Below the pieces are notes generated by a model. It saw only the letters and a program-made list of their open reading frames with translations. It did no database searches and had not been told where the DNA came from. DNA of 10,530 bases from CAYQEC01 sp964416425 (GTDB lineage: Bacteria > Actinomycetota > Acidimicrobiia > Spongiisociales > UBA5794), in the NCBI GenBank assembly GCA_964416425.1, contig CAYQEC010000051.1, positions 1-10,530 on the forward strand. The letters are read 5' to 3'. The translations under genes were made by a program, and so were the position numbers. This document shows positions 7,145 through 10,530 of the stretch, in pieces. Every line of letters begins with the position of its first letter. The stretch's first letter is position 1.

Positions 7145-7185
7145 ATAGAATGACAGTGACTTTCATCTAAGAGTCACTGACAACC
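7133..7185 (+). repeat. 53-bp direct repeat, copy 2
   Basis: This is the partner of 42-94 (47 of 53 identical, ungapped). Together the two copies flank the whole lipoprotein-regulator module, with about 7.0 kb between them. Copy 2 keeps the better dyad and stands 33 bases before the ABC transporter start. Confidence 0.85.
7146..7182 (+). promoter_or_regulatory. Probable operator and promoter of the ABC exporter operon
   Basis: The dyad has left arm TGACAGTGACT (7151-7161), spacer TTCATCTAAG (7162-7171) and right arm AGTCACTGACA (7172-7182). Ten of 11 arm positions pair, and CAGTGACT/AGTCACTG pair perfectly. TAGAAT (7146-7151) could be a -10 box overlapping the left arm, but no good -35 is seen upstream. 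A dyad of this size just before an ABC-2 drug-exporter operon fits a TetR-family operator, since such exporters are often paired with TetR repressors. No TetR gene lies in the window. The same dyad at 60-91 has no gene behind it. Confidence 0.6.
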
Positions 7186-7218
7186 AACTCGGTAGGTGCA
7201 CATCGGAAGGAGCGTGCG

Positions 7219-8133
7219 GTGGAACCGATCATCTCTCTTCGGCAGGTGCGCAAGACCTTTGGGAGCACGGTCGCACTCGACGGATTGGACCTCGAGGTCG
7301 AGCCAGGTGAGGTGCACGGCTACCTCGGCCCCAACGGCGCCGGCAAGTCGGTGACGATCCGTGTCCTGCTCGGTCTCCTCCGCCGCGATGCCGGCGACGC
7401 GCTGCTCTTCGGCGCCGACCCGTGGACACAGGCCGTCGAGCTGCATCGTCGGCTGGCGTACGTCCCCGGCGACGTGAGCCTGTGGCCGAGCCTGTCGGGC
7501 GGTGAGGCGATCGACATCCTGGCGGCGCTGCGGGGTGGTGTCGATCAGCGGAAACGGGACGATCTGATCGAGCGATTCGAGCTCGACCCGCGCAAGAAGG
7601 CCTCCACCTACTCCAAGGGCAACCGGCAGAAGGTGGCCCTGGTGGCGGCACTTGCGTCGGACGCCGAGCTCTTGGTCCTCGACGAGCCGACCTCAGGGCT
7701 CGATCCCCTGATGGAGTCCGTGTTCCAGGAATGCATCCTGGAGGTGAAGGCGGAGGGGCGGACGGTGCTGCTGTCGAGCCACATCCTCGCCGAGGTGGAG
7801 AAGCTGTGTGATCGGTTGACGATCATCCGACGTGGCAAGGCGGTGGAGCGCGGCACGCTCGCCGAGCTTCGCCACATCACGAGTTCCTCGTACGTCGTGG
7901 AGACGGAACGACCGGTCGCCGGGCTGGATTCGATTCCCGGGGTGCGGTCCGTGCACGTCTCGGGACGGTCGACCACATTCGACGCCGACGCCGAAGCGGT
8001 CAGTCCGGCCTTCGATGCGGTCCACGCCGCCGGGGTGCGCTCGCTGTTCGGTCAGCCACCGACCCTCGAGCAACTGTTCCTACGTCATTACGGTGACGAG
8101 GCGGCCGGAGCCGAAGAGGGAGTCGCGCGTTGA
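7219..8133 (+). CDS. ABC exporter ATP-binding subunit
   Basis: The 304-residue ATPase starts at GTG 7219 behind GGAAGGAG (7205-7212, 6-base gap). Walker A is GPNGAGKS (37-44), Walker B LLVLDEP (151-157), the D-loop SGLD (159-162) and the switch His is in SSHIL (186-190). The signature is YSKGNRQK (131-138) in place of LSGGQ, and the Q-loop region reads YVPGDVSLWPSL (81-92). Both variants are typical of ATPases paired with the large two-half ABC-2 permeases of Actinomycetota, so they are not defects. Residues about 220-295 form the usual C-terminal regulatory extension. It powers export from the cytosolic face of the membrane; substrates in this family are drugs, polyketides or lipids, and the one here is unknown. 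Translation is coupled to the permease by overlap of the last codons. Confidence 0.95.
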   Translation: MEPIISLRQVRKTFGSTVALDGLDLEVEPGEVHGYLGPNGAGKSVTIRVLLGLLRRDAGDALLFGADPWTQAVELHRRLAYVPGDVSLWPSLSGGEAIDILAALRGGVDQRKRDDLIERFELDPRKKASTYSKGNRQKVALVAALASDAELLVLDEPTSGLDPLMESVFQECILEVKAEGRTVLLSSHILAEVEKLCDRLTIIRRGKAVERGTLAELRHITSSSYVVETERPVAGLDSIPGVRSVHVSGRSTTFDADAEAVSPAFDAVHAAGVRSLFGQPPTLEQLFLRHYGDEAAGAEEGVAR

Positions 8134-9788
8134 CCGCCGGCATCGAGCAACGCCAGGCTCCGGTGCAGGTAGGTGACCCGGCCCGGGTCGCAGATGGAGG
8201 CTTCGCCGGGACCGCCCGCCTACTGCGGCTGGCGCTTCGCCGCGACCGGGTTCGCATCCCCGTCTGGGCGGCCTCGATCGCCGCCATCGTCGGGGTATCC
8301 GCCGCCAGCGTCCACGGCCTCTACTCCACCGAACAAGGGCGATTGGAGTATGCGCAGGTGACTCGCGGGAACGCGGCGTTGATCGTGCAGTCCGGACCGG
8401 GATACGGGCTCGACCACCCGACCACCGGGGCGATCTTCATCAACGAGACCGCCATCTGGTCGATCGTGCTCGTCGCCGTGTTCGCCATCCTCATGACCAT
8501 TCGCCACACCCGGCTCGAGGAGGAAACCGAGCGCGCCGAGCTGGTCCGCTCGGCACCGGTCGGCCGCTACGCGGGATCGGGGGCCGGGCTGCTCGCCGTC
8601 CTCGTCGCCCAACTGATCACGGCATCGGCCGTCACCCTCACCGTCATCGCTTCCGGCTACCAGCCAGTCGGTGCCGTCGCCTTCGGCGCCTCGCTCGTCG
8701 CCGCCGGAATGGCGTTCTCCGCGATCACCCTCGTCACCGCCCAGGTTGCCGCCTCGTCACGGGCCGCCAGCGGTCTCGGGCTGATGGTGCTCGGTATCGC
8801 CTTCATCGTTCGTGCCTACGGTGACGTGTCGGCACCCTGGGTGAGCTGGTTCTCACCGATCCACTGGTCGCAAGCGATTCGGGCGTTCGCGGGAGAGCAA
8901 TGGCTCGTCCTCGCCCTCCCTGTCGCACTCACCGCCGGGCTGCTGATGGTGGCCGCGTTCGTCTCGGAGCATCGCGACTTCGGAGCGGGCTGGGTCGCCC
9001 CGCGGCCGGGGCGGCCAGGACTGGAATCGGATCGCCGCCCCCTGTTGGTGCTGGCGACCCGCCTGCACCGGGGTTCGGTCGCCGGCTGGACAGCCGGGGT
9101 CGTCGCCGGAGCGTTCTTCTTCGGAGTTGTCGCCGATCAGGCGGAGAAGATGGCAGCGGACAACCCCGCCATGAGCGACGCCCTCGCCGCGTTGGGGACC
9201 GGATCCATCACCGACATCTTTCTCACCACCGGGGTCCTCATCGTCGGTTTCCTCGCCGCCGGCTTCGTGGTCGGGGCCGTGCTTCGAATGCGGGCCGAAG
9301 AGGCCGCCGGCCGGGTCGATCCCCTGCTCGCCACCCCGACCCGGCGGATCCGGTGGGCGGCGAGCCACCTCGCCGTTGCCATGGGGGCGCTGGCAGGCAT
9401 GATGGTCCTCGGCGGCCTCGCCGAAGGCCTCGGCGCCGCGCTCGTGCTCCATGACGGCTCCCGGATCGTGACGATCCTGGCGACGGGAATCACCATGGCG
9501 GCCGGCGTCGCCGTGCTCGGCGCAATCGCCTTCCTGCTGTGTGCATCGGTGCCACGATGGGCGGTCCTGGCTTGGGTGCCGATGGTCTTTTCGGTGGTGG
9601 CGAGCCTGCTGGCAACGGCGCTCGATCTCCCCGCCTGGGTCGTCGACCTCTCGCCGTTCCAGCACGTCCCGTCGATGCCCGCCGCCTCGTTCGAGCCGCT
9701 CCCGGTGATCATGCTGTGCCTGGTCACCGCCGCTGTCATCGCCGCCGGGCTGCTCGCCCTCCCCCACCGGGACGTGGGACGCACCTGA
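8130..9788 (+). CDS. ABC-2 type exporter permease, two-half 12-TM type
   Basis: The 552-residue membrane protein starts at TTG 8130, which overlaps the ATPase stop as TTGA; AGAGGGAG (8115-8122) lies 7 bases ahead. It has about 12 hydrophobic segments in two similar halves. The first is about 43-280: segments near 44-64, 108-124, 148-176, 184-207, 212-229 and 258-278. The second is about 310-545: segments near 315-335, 363-385, 409-438, 446-470, 477-499 and 523-543. Matching landmarks show internal duplication: a charged loop after TM2 in each half (RLEEETERAELVRSAPVGR at 128-146, RAEEAAGRVDPLLATPTRR at 388-406), and WFSPIHW (240-246) against DLSPFQHV (506-513). This is the organisation of the family annotated as exporters of polyketide antibiotics, in which one polypeptide supplies both membrane halves. 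It completes the two-gene exporter. No clear terminator follows. Confidence 0.93.
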   Translation: MTAGIEQRQAPVQVGDPARVADGGFAGTARLLRLALRRDRVRIPVWAASIAAIVGVSAASVHGLYSTEQGRLEYAQVTRGNAALIVQSGPGYGLDHPTTGAIFINETAIWSIVLVAVFAILMTIRHTRLEEETERAELVRSAPVGRYAGSGAGLLAVLVAQLITASAVTLTVIASGYQPVGAVAFGASLVAAGMAFSAITLVTAQVAASSRAASGLGLMVLGIAFIVRAYGDVSAPWVSWFSPIHWSQAIRAFAGEQWLVLALPVALTAGLLMVAAFVSEHRDFGAGWVAPRPGRPGLESDRRPLLVLATRLHRGSVAGWTAGVVAGAFFFGVVADQAEKMAADNPAMSDALAALGTGSITDIFLTTGVLIVGFLAAGFVVGAVLRMRAEEAAGRVDPLLATPTRRIRWAASHLAVAMGALAGMMVLGGLAEGLGAALVLHDGSRIVTILATGITMAAGVAVLGAIAFLLCASVPRWAVLAWVPMVFSVVASLLATALDLPAWVVDLSPFQHVPSMPAASFEPLPVIMLCLVTAAVIAAGLLALPHRDVGRT

Positions 9789-10255
9789 GTCCTCCCACAA
9801 GGTGGTAGGTTCGGGGCCATGGCGGGTGGCCGACCGGATCTCGAGGGGGCAGACGGACCCCTGACAGAAGACCGCGTGCTCTTGACCCGTTTCTCGGACG
9901 ATCTCGGTGACCGCCTCGCAACCGGGTACGTTCCGGAGGGCGGCATCGCCGGCGGGCGACCGGCTCTCCAGCGCCTCGGCGAGCCCCGGGGCAGAGACCG
10001 CCGAGACGACGATTCGGGCTCTGCACCACTTCGTCCGCACGCAGCCGGGGCCATGTCGCTCCCCATCGTTACCTTCGGTGGATGACCCAAGCACCAGTCC
10101 GACCCGGATGCCGCACCATTCCGGGCCGGACACCCGCCCTCGACGGGCGCCATCCGAGCGCTGTCTCCCACGGTCGGCATTCGATCCCCAGAGAATCTCG
10201 ATGCACGCCGTATCCGGACGAGCTAAATTACATTCGTGTAAGTCGCAGCTAGGGG
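9789..10255. other. 467-base stretch without a firm gene
   Basis: No tRNA, repeat or known protein is visible here. A plus-strand frame 9819-10085 (88 codons, ATG) could be a leaderless small gene because GGTAGGTTC stands just before its ATG, but its product is Gly/Arg/Asp-rich and unfamiliar. Over the same codon phase, by hand count, GC is about 83% at plus first positions, about 60% at second and about 70% at third. A real high-GC gene on the plus strand should peak at the third position. Read on the minus strand, the pattern fits (wobble GC about 83%), with a more ordinary peptide such as LAEALESRSPAGDAALRNV. That frame runs on antisense into the permease without a sensible end, so at best it is a degraded minus-strand gene. 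I assign no gene. Confidence 0.4.
10224..10241 (+). promoter_or_regulatory. Candidate promoter with perfect palindrome before the methyltransferase
   Basis: TTACA-TTCG-TGTAA (10228-10241) is a perfect inverted repeat in an AT-rich island, 14 bases before the ATG at 10256. It includes TACATT (10229-10234), with TAAATT (10224-10229) overlapping its left end; either could be a -10 box. There is no convincing -35. A regulator binding the palindrome would cover the -10. Confidence 0.45.
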
Positions 10256-10530
10256 ATGAGGCAGCTCGAGCTCATGGAGGACGCGACCAACCTCCCAGCC
10301 ACCCACCACCAGCTCATCCTTGGCGACGCTCGCCACATGGTCGAGCTGGAGGATGAGTCGGTTGCGCTCACGGTCACCTCGCCTCCCTACTGGACGCTGA
10401 AGAAGTACCCGGACCACCCGGAACAGCTTGGGGACCTCGACGACTACGAGCTGTTCCAGAAGGAGCTGACGCGCGCCTGGGACGAGTGCTACCGGGTCCT
10501 GCTGCCCGGAGGCCGCCTCTGCATCAACGT
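10256..10530 (+). CDS. DNA methyltransferase, SPPYW type (N-terminal part, cut by window end)
   Basis: Ninety-one codons are visible. ILGDAR (21-26) and TSPPYW (41-46) are the opening of a beta-class amino-methyltransferase. SPPYW is the catalytic motif IV, in which the target amine is cytosine N4 in most and adenine N6 in some. Next come QLGDLDDYELFQKEL (57-71), AWDECYRVLLPGGRLCIN (74-91), then the edge. The AdoMet-binding FxGxG motif should follow off-window, as expected for the beta order. An in-frame TAG at 10250-10252 limits the start to ATG 10256 or ATG 10274. AGGGG abuts the first ATG too closely to act as a ribosome site for it, and a GAGG at 10259-10262 serves the second only moderately. 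The transcript may have a very short leader. It could be an orphan methyltransferase or part of a restriction-modification system; the neighbour is not visible. Confidence 0.88.
   Translation, partial: MRQLELMEDATNLPATHHQLILGDARHMVELEDESVALTVTSPPYWTLKKYPDHPEQLGDLDDYELFQKELTRAWDECYRVLLPGGRLCIN

Noticed and set aside
9786..9815. Possible terminator after the permease (CCAC-AAG-GTGG)
   Set aside because: The stem is only 4 bp with no T-run, too weak to call.
8853..10133. 426-codon minus-strand frame antisense to the permease
   Set aside because: It is a charged, Gly/His/Asp-rich product opposite hydrophobic membrane segments, which is the typical mirror of a membrane protein gene. Only its first part, outside the permease, is noted as a weak signal.

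Overview
The window is high-GC DNA with actinobacterial character: GTG and TTG starts, a SARP/AfsR-type regulator, several lipoproteins with Thr/Ala-rich linkers after the lipobox cysteine, LpqH-like C-terminal domains, and a paired ATPase plus 12-TM ABC-2 exporter of a type common in Actinomycetota. The Thr-rich linkers would suit an uncultured acidimicrobial lineage, but no marker gene is present and the genus cannot be named.

Layout. Bases 1-213 hold the first copy of a 53-bp repeat with an internal dyad, followed directly by a short fragment of a UvrD/Rep-type helicase that is cut off on both sides. A regulator-lipoprotein module fills 214-7069: a small minus-strand lipoprotein (214-618), a divergent SARP-NB-ARC-TPR regulator (about 678-3542), and a two-gene operon of a 308-residue lipoprotein (3636-4562) and an 826-residue lipoprotein with a von Willebrand factor type D domain (4589-7069). 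A short spacer (7070-7218) carries a 21-bp tandem repeat and the second copy of the 53-bp repeat. It precedes a two-gene ABC exporter operon (7219-9788). After 467 bases without a firm gene, the start of an SPPYW-type DNA methyltransferase runs off the right edge.

How the genes work together. The promoters of the small lipoprotein and of the lipoprotein operon share one architecture: heptamer TTWAGSR, 4 bp, heptamer TTWAGSR, 8 bp, then a TANCTT -10 box. This is the geometry expected for SARP activators (11-bp repeat pitch, 8 bp to the -10). It argues that the regulator between them switches on all three surface lipoproteins together. I regard this self-contained unit, a cytoplasmic NB-ARC sensor-activator with three co-regulated lipoproteins, as the most interesting content of the window. 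Its biological role is not known to me.

The 53-bp repeats lie just outside this module on both sides. They may be a TetR-type operator that was duplicated, or scars of module insertion. The copy in front of the ABC exporter is placed to control it, but no cognate repressor gene is present in the window.
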